From positions 3,720,001-3,784,000 of the forward strand of contig NC_018017.1 in assembly GCF_000243155.2 (NCBI RefSeq): a stretch of DNA of 64,000 nt, in the 5' to 3' direction. This DNA is from Desulfitobacterium dehalogenans ATCC 51507. Lineage in GTDB: Bacteria > Bacillota > Desulfitobacteriia > Desulfitobacteriales > Desulfitobacteriaceae. The number at the start of each line of letters is the position of its first letter. Within the stretch, counting starts at the first letter, position 1. A model generated the notes under the pieces. That model searched no databases. It was not told the origin of the DNA and was given only the letters and a program-made list of their open reading frames with translations. Positions 54,942 to 63,041 of this stretch are shown here, piece by piece. Made by a program: the position numbers and the translations under genes.

Positions 54942-56207
54942 TTATGCTGATTCTTCTTTTTTGTTTTTCTTGCTTTTATCGATAGTCACCAGAAGAGGTT
55001 CTTCCTTCTTCAGAATGACATCCTTGGTAACCACGCATTTGGTCACATCGTTGCGGGAAGGCAAATCATACATCACATTCTGCATGATCTCTTCCACGAT
55101 AGCTCTTAAACCGCGGGCTCCCGTATTGCGTCGGATCGCTTCCTCCGCGATGGCTTTCAGAGCCTCCTCTTTAAATTCGAGGGCTACTCCGTCCAGCTCC
55201 AGAAGCTTTTCATACTGCTTGACCAAAGCATTCTTGGGTTCTGTCAGGATGCGCACCAGAGCTTCTTCATCCAGAGCATCCAGTTTGACCATGACCGGCA
55301 GACGTCCTACGAACTCCGGAATGAGACCAAATTTGAGGAGGTCCGCAGGGAGAAGCTCCTTAAGGGTCTCTCCGATGTTTTGCTCACTCTTCTTCTTAAT
55401 CTCAGCCCCAAAGCCCATAACCTTTTTCCCGATGCGATTCTGGATGATCTTATCAATCCCGTCAAAAGCTCCTCCCACGATAAACAAGATATTCGTGGTA
55501 TCCAGTTGGATGAACTCTTGATGGGGATGTTTACGACCACCTTGAGGGGGAACACTGGCTACAGTTCCTTCGAGGATTTTGAGAAGGGCCTGTTGGACAC
55601 CTTCTCCTGAAACGTCACGAGTAATAGAAGGATTCTCCGATTTGCGGGCTATCTTGTCAATCTCATCGATATAGACAATTCCTTTTTCAGCTTTTTCCAC
55701 GTCATAATCTGCGGCTTGAATGAGCTTGAGGAGGATATTTTCAACGTCTTCACCCACATAACCGGCCTCAGTTAAGGAGGTTGCATCCGCAATAGCAAAG
55801 GGCACATTCAAAACTTTGGCTAGGGTTGAAGCCAGCAAAGTTTTACCGGATCCAGTGGGTCCCAGCATTACGATGTTAGACTTTTGCAGTTCCACATCAT
55901 CAATTTTCATACCCAGGTTAATTCGTTTATAGTGGTTATACACGGCTACAGACAACGCTTTCTTCGCTTCGTCCTGCCCGATCACGTACTGGTCGAGAAT
56001 TGCCCGAATTTCTTTAGGCTTTGGAATATCCCCTATCTCCATCCCCAAGTCTTCATTGAGCTCTTCCTCAATGATTTCATTGCAGAGTTCAATACACTCA
56101 TCGCAGATATAAACTCCGGGGCCAGCAACCAACTTTTTTACTTGATCCTGAGTCTTTCCACAGAACGAACATTTAAGCTGGTTCTTTTCGTCGTTGTACT
56201 TTGCCAT
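54942..56207 (-). CDS. clpX: ATP-dependent Clp protease ATPase subunit ClpX
   Basis: Unfolds substrates for ClpP. 421 residues; N-terminal zinc finger [14 protein letters not shown] (residues 14-42), Walker A GPTGSGKT near 119, Walker [11 protein letters not shown], and the sensor-2 [13 protein letters not shown]. The ClpP-binding loop is seen as IGF-like KVMGFGAEI. No clpP lies in this window. Follows tig by 39 bp. Confidence 0.97.
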   Translation of the reverse strand: MAKYNDEKNQLKCSFCGKTQDQVKKLVAGPGVYICDECIELCNEIIEEELNEDLGMEIGDIPKPKEIRAILDQYVIGQDEAKKALSVAVYNHYKRINLGMKIDDVELQKSNIVMLGPTGSGKTLLASTLAKVLNVPFAIADATSLTEAGYVGEDVENILLKLIQAADYDVEKAEKGIVYIDEIDKIARKSENPSITRDVSGEGVQQALLKILEGTVASVPPQGGRKHPHQEFIQLDTTNILFIVGGAFDGIDKIIQNRIGKKVMGFGAEIKKKSEQNIGETLKELLPADLLKFGLIPEFVGRLPVMVKLDALDEEALVRILTEPKNALVKQYEKLLELDGVALEFKEEALKAIAEEAIRRNTGARGLRAIVEEIMQNVMYDLPSRNDVTKCVVTKDVILKKEEPLLVTIDKSKKNKKEESA

Positions 56208-56246
56208 CCTCTCACCTCTTTAGCACAGAATACCTCTGCACATAGG

Positions 56247-57527
56247 CTATGCCTGCTCGACGAGGAAGTTTACCGTTTTTTCGGAAACTAAGCTCTGACG
56301 ATACATGCCCATTTCACCACGTGCCATGAGGGCCTGTTTAAAATTTTCCGGACTGGTTTGATAACGTTCTGCAAGTTTTGTCAACTCACTGTTTAATTCT
56401 TCCTCAGATACTGTAATTCCTTCTGCTTTAGCGATAGCTTCCAAAACAAGTTCGGTTTTAAGGTTTTCAGAAGCACGAGGACGAAGTTCTTCTTTCATGG
56501 TATCAATACTGGTTCCTGTATAGTGGCAATAGGTTTCTAAATCCAGTCCTTGATAAGAAAGATTTTGCGCCACGTCATCAAGCATCATATCGATTCGGTT
56601 GTTGACCATGGCTTCCGGAATCTCAACACTTGCATTTTCTACAGCCTTCGCAACGATTGCATTTTTGTATTCCATTTCTGCACGTTGTTCTGCCGCTGTC
56701 ATAAGTTTGTCTCTCAAGTCAGCTTTCAATTCATCAAGTGTCTCAAATTCGCTAATATCTTTTGCGAATTCATCATCCAAAGCTGCACATTCTTTTCTCT
56801 TAAGCTTATTAAGCTTAACTTTGAACAAAGCATCCTTACCTTGTAGGTCTGCAACATGATATTCATCTGGGAAGCGAACGTTGACATCAACTTCCTGTCC
56901 GATTTGTGCGCCAATTAATTGTTCTTCGAATCCCGGGATAAACGAGCCGGATCCGATGACCAAATCATACCCCTCAGCCGTTCCACCTTCGAAAGCTACA
57001 CCATCCACAGAACCGGCGAAATCGATGTTCACGGTATCTTGAGCCTGAGCCGCGCCTTCTTCAAGGTTAAGCACTTTAGCATGTTGTTCTTGCTTGCGGT
57101 TAAGCTCTTGTTCAAGTTCTTCATCAGTAACGGTAGCCGCAGTCTTCTCAACTTCCAAACCTTTATAGGTCCCCAGCTCGACTTCAGGCTTCACAGTGAC
57201 CTTGGCCTTGAAAATAAGATCTTTGCCGTCTTCCATTTGAACGAGATCCACGTCCGGGCGATCCACCGGTTCAATCCCAGCTTCATTAACAGCCTTCATG
57301 TACTCGACACCAAGGATATCATCCACTGCATCATTGTAGAGTGCAGCAGCTCCCACGTAACGTTCAACCATGCTCCGAGGAGCTTTTCCTTTGCGGAAAC
57401 CAGGGATATTTACTTTGTTAGCCAAAGCTTTGGCCGCTTTTGTTACCGCAGCGCTGAATACCTTCGCATCGACGGTAACTTCGAGTTCAACAGTATTCTT
57501 CTCTATTTTCTCCATTTTGACTGTCAT
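56247..57527 (-). CDS. tig: Trigger factor
   Basis: Ribosome-bound chaperone and peptidyl-prolyl isomerase. 426 residues: ribosome-binding domain with the signature GFRKGKAPRSMVERYVG (about 43-59), the FKBP domain (about 155-240, with QAQDTVNIDFAGSVDGVAFEGG) and the C-terminal helical arms. ATG 57527 follows AAGGGGGAG. Confidence 0.97.
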   Translation of the reverse strand: MTVKMEKIEKNTVELEVTVDAKVFSAAVTKAAKALANKVNIPGFRKGKAPRSMVERYVGAAALYNDAVDDILGVEYMKAVNEAGIEPVDRPDVDLVQMEDGKDLIFKAKVTVKPEVELGTYKGLEVEKTAATVTDEELEQELNRKQEQHAKVLNLEEGAAQAQDTVNIDFAGSVDGVAFEGGTAEGYDLVIGSGSFIPGFEEQLIGAQIGQEVDVNVRFPDEYHVADLQGKDALFKVKLNKLKRKECAALDDEFAKDISEFETLDELKADLRDKLMTAAEQRAEMEYKNAIVAKAVENASVEIPEAMVNNRIDMMLDDVAQNLSYQGLDLETYCHYTGTSIDTMKEELRPRASENLKTELVLEAIAKAEGITVSEEELNSELTKLAERYQTSPENFKQALMARGEMGMYRQSLVSEKTVNFLVEQA

Positions 57528-57693
57528 ATGTGCTCCCCCTTAATACTTCCTTTGGAATAAGATATATGGTATAAGGAAAATCTAATTGCGTTCCCGAAAA
57601 CATATGATGAAGCTAGTTTGTCCGAAATTCCCTTGAGGCAAACTTGACATTTTTCGTCATTTATGCCCACCCTGTTCCTTTAGAACATGACCT

Positions 57694-57716
57694 AAAAGGG
57701 GAACTTTGCGTTCCCC
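57694..57716 (-). terminator. Terminator downstream of the glycosyltransferase gene
   Basis: Minus strand GGGGGAAC-GCAAA-GTTCCCCTTTT. It lies about 190 bp past the stop codon. Confidence 0.6.
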
Positions 57717-57762
57717 CTCAAAGTATTTCCATAAAGGAAACTTCTTCCGATGAAGTTTACTC

Positions 57763-57792
57763 CACCTAAAGACACCTAAAGACACCTAAAGA
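57763..57792. repeat. Three perfect tandem copies of a 10-bp unit
   Basis: CACCTAAAGA repeated three times without mismatch (57763, 57773, 57783), next to the inverted repeat AAACTTC..GAAGTTT. Confidence 0.85.
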
Positions 57793-57907
57793 TTGGGTTA
57801 TCCATTTCATGAGAGAATTTTTCCAAAGGTTTAAATTAGCAAATTTACCTGACCATTCTACCAGACAGCGAAAGATAAATCAAGGCTTATAAGGCAGTTC
57901 CCAGAGA

Positions 57908-59026
57908 TTATTGGACGAGAGCTAAGATCGCGTCCACAGCCCTATCTGCAGCGTGACCGGGCAAAGCCTTGGCCGCTGATCGACGCATTCTCTCAATCTC
58001 CTCAGGATGACTAAGAAGATATTGAATCGTTTCTTCCAGCTCTTCCTCAGTCTTTGCCAGTTTGGCCGCTCCAATCCTCTCTAAGAAGTGTGCATTTTCC
58101 TCTTCTTGACCTGGGATCGGCTTATAAATAACCATGGGTAATTTCTTCGTCAAGGATTCCGATACAGTGAGCCCTCCCGCTTTGGTGATAATCAAATCGG
58201 AAACGCTCATAAGCTCCTCTACATTATTAATATATCCATAACAAACCATGGGATTGCGCCCTTGTAAACTTTCCAAGGAGCGGTAAAGCTTTTCGTCACG
58301 GCCACAAACCACAAGAATTTGCAGTGGAGATGACGAATCCAGTAAGAACTTGCAGATGTGCTTAGAGCCTCCCAGCACTCCATAGGCTCCTCCCATCACA
58401 AGGATGGTCGGACGTATGCATTTGAGGTTAAGTCTCTCCGTTATCTCTGAACGGTCAAGTTCTTTCTCGAACTTTGGGTTGACAGGGATTCCTGTAATCC
58501 GGATCCGTTCCGGAGCAATTCCCCCGGCGATCAAATCCTCATAGACATCCTTGCACCCTGCAATATAAAGGTCCACTCCCCGCTGGATATATTGACTATG
58601 GACCCCATAATCCGTGACCACAGAGACCACTGGAGCATGAATCACGCCCTTAAAACGAAGCTCACCCAAGACACCAGCGATCACCGGATAGGTACAGATG
58701 ATCACATCAGGATTAAGTTCCTTGATATAGTCCAGAAATTCTTTGCGACCTAATATATTTATAAGACGCTGGATAAGGGAATGGGGCCGTATCTTGGAGG
58801 TTCGGTAATAAAACATGCCATAGAGTTTTGGTGTATGCTTAATAAGCTCAATGTAAGTATTCTTGACAATCGCATTTAATGTTTTGCTGATAAATGCCCC
58901 AAAATCCAAATGAGTAATCTCCGCTTTCGGTGATTTTTCACGTATAGCTTCGATCAGCGCTTCGGCGGCCCGAAGATGACCAGCTCCAAAGGTTGCCGAA
59001 AACACTAAGACCCTTAACTCCCCCAC
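57908..59026 (-). CDS. MGDG synthase / UgtP-type lipid glycosyltransferase
   Basis: 372 residues of glycosyltransferase family 28. The N-terminal MGDG-synthase domain shows FSATFGAGHLRAAEAL and DVIICTYPVIAGVLGELR; the C-terminal half holds LVMGGAYGVLGG and the nucleotide-sugar site KAGGLTVSESLTKKLPMVIYKPIPGQEEENA. Family members transfer a hexose from a UDP-sugar to diacylglycerol at the inner membrane face; the exact sugar cannot be told. GTG 59026 follows AAAGGAGG. Confidence 0.9.
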   Translation of the reverse strand: MGELRVLVFSATFGAGHLRAAEALIEAIREKSPKAEITHLDFGAFISKTLNAIVKNTYIELIKHTPKLYGMFYYRTSKIRPHSLIQRLINILGRKEFLDYIKELNPDVIICTYPVIAGVLGELRFKGVIHAPVVSVVTDYGVHSQYIQRGVDLYIAGCKDVYEDLIAGGIAPERIRITGIPVNPKFEKELDRSEITERLNLKCIRPTILVMGGAYGVLGGSKHICKFLLDSSSPLQILVVCGRDEKLYRSLESLQGRNPMVCYGYINNVEELMSVSDLIITKAGGLTVSESLTKKLPMVIYKPIPGQEEENAHFLERIGAAKLAKTEEELEETIQYLLSHPEEIERMRRSAAKALPGHAADRAVDAILALVQ

Positions 59027-59143
59027 GCAAAATCCTCCTTTGGGTTAACTTACATTCCCATTTTAACTCATAAACAGCAAATCTCAAACTTAAGTTTTTC
59101 TTAATCCATATTCTAGCAATTTTAATTATTGATTTGAAAAAGC

Positions 59144-59172
59144 TTGTCATTTAGAAAAAACTAAGCTATAAT
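59144..59172 (+). promoter_or_regulatory. Promoter of tRNA-Leu
   Basis: TTGTCA (59144-59149), 17-bp spacer, TATAAT (59167-59172), 18 bp before the tRNA. Confidence 0.85.
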
Positions 59173-59190
59173 CAGACAGTAATACTCAAT

Positions 59191-59273
59191 GCGAGAGTGG
59201 CGGAACTGGCAGACGCACTGGATTTAGGTTCCAGCGGGAAACCGTGGGGGTTCAAGTCCCTTCTCTCGCACCA
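59191..59273 (+). tRNA. tRNA-Leu (anticodon UAG)
   Basis: 83 nt with encoded CCA. Acceptor stem GCGAGAG/CTCTCGC, discriminator A, anticodon stem-loop CTGGA-TTTAGGT-TCCAG giving anticodon TAG, long type II variable arm (CGGGAAACCG), T loop TTCAAGT. Reads CUA and other CUN codons. Confidence 0.98.
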
Positions 59274-59285
59274 TATTGAAATCTG

Positions 59286-59316
59286 ACAACCATAGTATAT
59301 ACTATGGTTGTTTTTA
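59286..59316 (+). terminator. Terminator of tRNA-Leu
   Basis: ACAACCATAGT-ATAT-ACTATGGTTGT followed by TTTTA. Confidence 0.9.
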
Positions 59317-59426
59317 GTTATTAAGTAATCAGCATTTGTTCAGCTACTTTTCAGTTTAGTCTATTGCACTATTTTATAGAGGAACTATAACTCCTCTATT
59401 CCTATGCATTATGCTCTGCGTAAAGG

Positions 59427-59473
59427 GACAAAAGACGGCTTCCGGCAGATCCTGATCTGCCGGAAGCCGTCTT
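59427..59473 (-). terminator. Terminator of the DUF5667 gene
   Basis: A 20-bp perfect stem (AAAGACGGCTTCCGGCAGAT and its inverse) with a 4-nt loop, then TTTTG on the minus strand. About 115 bp past the stop codon. The unusually long stem could also slow convergent transcription. Confidence 0.82.
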
Positions 59474-59587
59474 TGTTACTTTCCAAGCTATCTTGCTGTG
59501 ACAGCTTACTTTGCGCTTTTTGTCTAATTTGTACAGCTTATATTTTGTTTGGCATATACCTTATGGAAAAAGTCATACAAGAACCAC

Positions 59588-60850
59588 CTAATTCCGATTC
59601 AGATTTCTTTTTCCATTACCCCAGCCGTCGTCACGGCCGTGGTCTTGCCAATCCTTATGATTTTTTTGATCGTAGGGGTTGTTATTCTTGTGATATTGGA
59701 TCTTTACTGGCTGTATGGTATCTTTTGGGGCGTTATCTTTAGACTTTATGCTGGTATCTTTATCTTTAGTGTTCTCCTTGGTCTTATCTTTGACAGCATT
59801 TTTTTGTTCTTGCTTCAAGTCGTGATCCTTGGTCTTTGCTTTATCCGGACCTTGCAGACCCAATTCTTCCTGAAACTGCTTCAAAGCTTGTTTGGCTTCC
59901 TTAGCCAGTGCTTTATATTCTTTTTTGGTTATTTTATCAGCTTTCTTGATATCCTCTTTATTTTGAAAAACGGTTGTAGGCACCACTGGAGTGGCTTTTT
60001 CCTTAGACGCGGGGGTAGCAGAATCATTATTGGACGGTTCTCCATCCTGATTATCCTTTTCCATCACAGGTTCTTGATTTTTTTCCTCCATTTTTTCCAT
60101 CTTCTCCACTGCCTTTTCCATGGAGCGGACAATATTTACGGCCAATCTTTGTGCCGCATGGGGAGGAAGTTTATCCAGGAGACTGCCTAAGACCAGTACA
60201 TTGTTAGCATTAACTTTAGCCAGGGCTTCCTGAAGTTTTTGATACTCTTCTGATTCCGGATTTTCAAGCTGCTCCAAGAATCCTTGGGCATCCGCGATTT
60301 TTTTATTATAGCGATCCAGCGCTTTTTCGCAGGCCTTGATTTTCTTCTCAAGTTTCGGGTTTGTGGCAGTCTGTTCTTCCTTGGTCTCTTGACCCTTATC
60401 TGTAGTATTATTCGACTCCTTCGCTGAATCAGCGGTTCCCTCACCGGAGTCTTCTGATACTGATCCGCCATCCTCTTTGGTAGTTGATTCATCGGAAGTA
60501 GCCGTCTCGCTTTCTACTTGCGAAGCAGTATCCTTTACCTCTTCAACACTTGCCTTTTTAGCCAAGGCCGAAATCTCTGCTAATCGCTCACAAGCGTGTT
60601 TATCAATAAGCTTGACTTTCTTTTCCGGATTAAAGGTCAAGGCAACCTGTACTTTTTCCACAAGTTCATCCAACCAATAGAAAGGCGAGTCCGGAAGAAT
60701 TCCAGGCCCTATCTCTTTACCATCGGAATCGACGATAGTAGTATCTTCTTTTATAGTGCTCTCTGTAGCTGTATCTGCAAAGGCCACTGCCGGAGACACC
60801 GGCAGCGCCAAAAGGGCGGCTGCTAAGACAAGTGCTATTGGTTTTTTCAT
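59588..60850 (-). CDS. Secreted DUF5667-domain protein, highly charged
   Basis: 420 residues. Signal peptide (1-26, cut near AFA-DT). Residues 49-100 form a DUF5667 domain (GILPDSPFYWLDELVEKVQVALTFNPEKKVKLIDKHACERLAEI). A Ser/Thr/Glu/Asp-rich linker (about 105-165), a second helical segment (about 166-245), another acidic linker, a Lys-rich helix, and a His/Asn/Asp/Gly-rich tail (HKNNNPYDQKNHKDWQDHGR) follow. Function unknown; the tail could bind metal ions. Rho-independent terminator after it. Confidence 0.8.
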   Translation of the reverse strand: MKKPIALVLAAALLALPVSPAVAFADTATESTIKEDTTIVDSDGKEIGPGILPDSPFYWLDELVEKVQVALTFNPEKKVKLIDKHACERLAEISALAKKASVEEVKDTASQVESETATSDESTTKEDGGSVSEDSGEGTADSAKESNNTTDKGQETKEEQTATNPKLEKKIKACEKALDRYNKKIADAQGFLEQLENPESEEYQKLQEALAKVNANNVLVLGSLLDKLPPHAAQRLAVNIVRSMEKAVEKMEKMEEKNQEPVMEKDNQDGEPSNNDSATPASKEKATPVVPTTVFQNKEDIKKADKITKKEYKALAKEAKQALKQFQEELGLQGPDKAKTKDHDLKQEQKNAVKDKTKENTKDKDTSIKSKDNAPKDTIQPVKIQYHKNNNPYDQKNHKDWQDHGRDDGWGNGKRNLNRN

Positions 60851-60986
60851 TTTTCCCTCTCCTACTATTTAATTTGTTTTTCCGAATTCGGTATCAGCGC
60901 TTTCATTTTATATTACGGGAACCTAATAGCTTTTTTAGGGGGACAACTATGCAAATCTTTATCCTTACCACCACACTCAGGCACAA

Positions 60987-61044
60987 AAAGCAAAAATGCT
61001 CCCGGATGAGTATATGGATTACCTAATCCACTCACCGAGAGCAT
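60987..61044 (-). terminator. Terminator of the cupin gene
   Basis: Minus strand ATGCTC.CGGTGAGT-loop-ACTCATCCGGGAGCAT, then TTTTTGCTTTTT, 44 bp past the cupin stop. The rest of the gap up to 60850 shows no gene. Confidence 0.8.
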
Positions 61045-61087
61045 AAATATCATGGACACTTTCATCGAAACCAAATATATTCTTTCT

Positions 61088-61441
61088 TTACTTATCCAAT
61101 CTTTCCGTTTGAACAGGAACGGGAGCTGCCACACCGATAAAGACAAAACGATCCTTGCCGGTGTTCCTCATGCCGTGAGTTTGTCCCGGTTCAGCGAGAA
61201 CGGCCATACCTTTCGAGATGGGAACTTCTTTGCCATCCCCGGCAAAATACACGCCGGACTCCCCTTCCAGGCAAATCCACACATCATCAGCATTGGGATG
61301 CATATGTAGAAACACTTCTTGCTCAGGCTCCAGGCACCACATGGCCGCGAGAGTTTTTTCCGATTGATAAACAACAACTTTCTGAGGCACGTTAGGATCA
61401 AACTTAGCTAATTTTGTTAAATCATACAGTCTTTTTTCCAT
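61088..61441 (-). CDS. Single-domain cupin protein
   Basis: 117 residues, one cupin barrel. Motif 1 is HMHPNADDVWICLEGESGVYFAGD and motif 2 is AEPGQTHGMRNTG, giving two or three histidines and an acidic residue for a metal. Stand-alone cupins of this size often bind a metal or small effector; no substrate can be named. ATG 61441 has AGGAG 9 nt upstream; the TTG at 61450 is inside that spacing and is rejected. Confidence 0.85.
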   Translation of the reverse strand: MEKRLYDLTKLAKFDPNVPQKVVVYQSEKTLAAMWCLEPEQEVFLHMHPNADDVWICLEGESGVYFAGDGKEVPISKGMAVLAEPGQTHGMRNTGKDRFVFIGVAAPVPVQTERLDK

Positions 61442-61504
61442 AATAATCAACTCCTACATGATGAATTTTTCCTGCCTTTAGGATGTGTCTATACTTCTAT
61501 GAGT

Positions 61505-61532
61505 ATTTTATCACATTCCTCTTCTTGTAAAA
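61505..61532 (-). promoter_or_regulatory. Possible promoter of the cupin gene
   Basis: Minus strand TTTTAC (61527-61532), 16-bp spacer, TAAAAT (61505-61510). Confidence 0.45.
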
Positions 61533-61585
61533 GATCCTTTAGAGAAGATAGACAAAATTTATTTTTAAGATGTTCGGGAAATAAA

Positions 61586-61633
61586 GGGAGCTGCCCTTGT
61601 TATCCTTTCCGGATCGAGGGACAGCTCCCTTGA
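61586..61633 (-). terminator. Terminator of the FAD-linked oxidase operon
   Basis: Minus strand AAGGGAGCTG..CCCT-loop-AGGG.CAGCTCCCTT then TATTT, 10 bp past the stop. Confidence 0.8.
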
Positions 61634-61642
61634 GATCTTAAT

Positions 61643-63022
61643 TTATATGGAAATAATCTTATCGGGATTAAAGCGGTTGGCTGGGTCAAAGGTTCTCTTA
61701 AGTTTACGGAAAGCCTCCATGGCTTCCGGAGTGAATTCAACATCAAGATATTTTTTCTTGACCACACCGATGCCATGTTCACCACTCATGGTTCCACCCA
61801 GAGAAACAGCCAGCTTACTCAGGGCTTCTTCTGCACCATGAACCCGTTCAACCTCGTCGGCATTCCGTTGATCGAAGAGCACCAAAGGATGGAGGTTACC
61901 GTCTCCGGCGTGAGCTACCAGACCGATGATCATATCGTAATCTTTGGCGATCTTAAGGATTCCTTCAATAGCTTGTGGGAACTCACTTCTAGGTACCGTG
62001 ATATCTTGAATCGAATAGCAAGGTTTAACACGAGCCACCGAACCGAAAGCAACCCGGCGGGAAAGCCAGATTTGATCCACTTCAGCTGCAGTTTGAGCAA
62101 TCTTAAAGTCTCTGGCGTTGGCCTTCTTCGTAACTTCACGGATGGTTTCGATTTGCTCATCCATATCTTCCGGATATCCGTCAATCTCTATAATCAGAAT
62201 AGCTCCCGCATCCCGGGGAAGTCCTGCATGGCAGTAATCTTCAGTCGTATTGATCAGAAGATTATCCATCATTTCCAAAGTCGTAGGGATAATTCCGGCT
62301 GCTACGATATCGGCAACCGTTTGCGAAGCATCTTCGACTTTATTATAAATGGCCAGCATGGTTTTCTTGGTGATGGGTTTCGGTAAGATACGAAGATAAG
62401 CCTTAGTGACCAATCCTAAAGTACCCTCAGAACCTACAATGATGCGAGTCAAATCATAACCCGGCTCGCTTTTGAAGTTCCGTCCGCCGGTCCGAATCAC
62501 CTTTCCGTTAGGAAGGACCACTTCCAATCCCAAAATAGAATCACGGGTTACCCCATATTTGAAGCAACGAGGTCCGCCGGAGCACTCCCCGATATTTCCT
62601 CCGAGAGTCGAAGCTTTCCAAGAAGACGGATCGGGGGGATAGTAAAATCCGACCTTCTCCAGTTCTTGCTGAAGGTCAAAGTTAACGACCCCGGGTTCAA
62701 CCACGGCGACGAAGTTCTCCGTATCGATCTCCAGAACTTTGGTCATGCGGGTAAAGTTAATGACTATGGATTTTTCCGAGGGAATAGTACCGCCGCTGAC
62801 GTTGGTACCGGCACCCCGCGGAACTAGCTTGATATCCTGCTCATTCATATAGTTAACGAGCTCAACCACTTGATCCGTAGTTTCCGGAAAAACTGCGCCC
62901 ATTGCATCGCCGCTGAGCAATGTACCATCATAACCATAAGCGAAGAGTTCTGTTGGTTTGGTCACCACGTTTTTCTCTCCGACAATCTCTTTCAGTCGAT
63001 CAACAATCGTTTGAGATAACAT
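61643..63022 (-). CDS. FAD-linked oxidase, GlcD / D-lactate dehydrogenase type
   Basis: 459 residues. The PCMH-type FAD-binding domain (about 40-220) shows PRGAGTNVSGGTIPSEKSI and SSWKASTLGGNIGECSGGPRCFKYGVTRD; the C-terminal oxidase domain ends with AHAGDGNLHPLVLFD (metal/substrate histidines) and GGTMSGEHGIGVVKKKYL, typical of GlcD-like 2-hydroxyacid dehydrogenases. Substrate may be glycolate, D-lactate or another 2-hydroxyacid. ATG 63022 follows AGGAGGG; the longer frame to 63157 lies in the upstream gene. Operon with the gene at 63042. Confidence 0.93.
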   Translation of the reverse strand: MLSQTIVDRLKEIVGEKNVVTKPTELFAYGYDGTLLSGDAMGAVFPETTDQVVELVNYMNEQDIKLVPRGAGTNVSGGTIPSEKSIVINFTRMTKVLEIDTENFVAVVEPGVVNFDLQQELEKVGFYYPPDPSSWKASTLGGNIGECSGGPRCFKYGVTRDSILGLEVVLPNGKVIRTGGRNFKSEPGYDLTRIIVGSEGTLGLVTKAYLRILPKPITKKTMLAIYNKVEDASQTVADIVAAGIIPTTLEMMDNLLINTTEDYCHAGLPRDAGAILIIEIDGYPEDMDEQIETIREVTKKANARDFKIAQTAAEVDQIWLSRRVAFGSVARVKPCYSIQDITVPRSEFPQAIEGILKIAKDYDMIIGLVAHAGDGNLHPLVLFDQRNADEVERVHGAEEALSKLAVSLGGTMSGEHGIGVVKKKYLDVEFTPEAMEAFRKLKRTFDPANRFNPDKIISI

Positions 63023-63041
63023 TTTCAGCCCTCCTTCTCTA

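Larger units (their letters stand above)
57528..57907. other. Intergenic region before tig
   Basis: 380 bp with no gene. It holds the glycosyltransferase terminator, a hairpin AAACTTC..GAAGTTT (about 57738-57758) and a small tandem repeat. TATACC/TATATC near 57560-57575 could serve as the tig -10, without a clear -35. Confidence 0.5.

Noticed and set aside
54942-57527. Missing clpP between tig and clpX as a deletion
   Set aside because: In Bacillus-type genomes clpP is encoded elsewhere, so its absence here is not evidence of loss.
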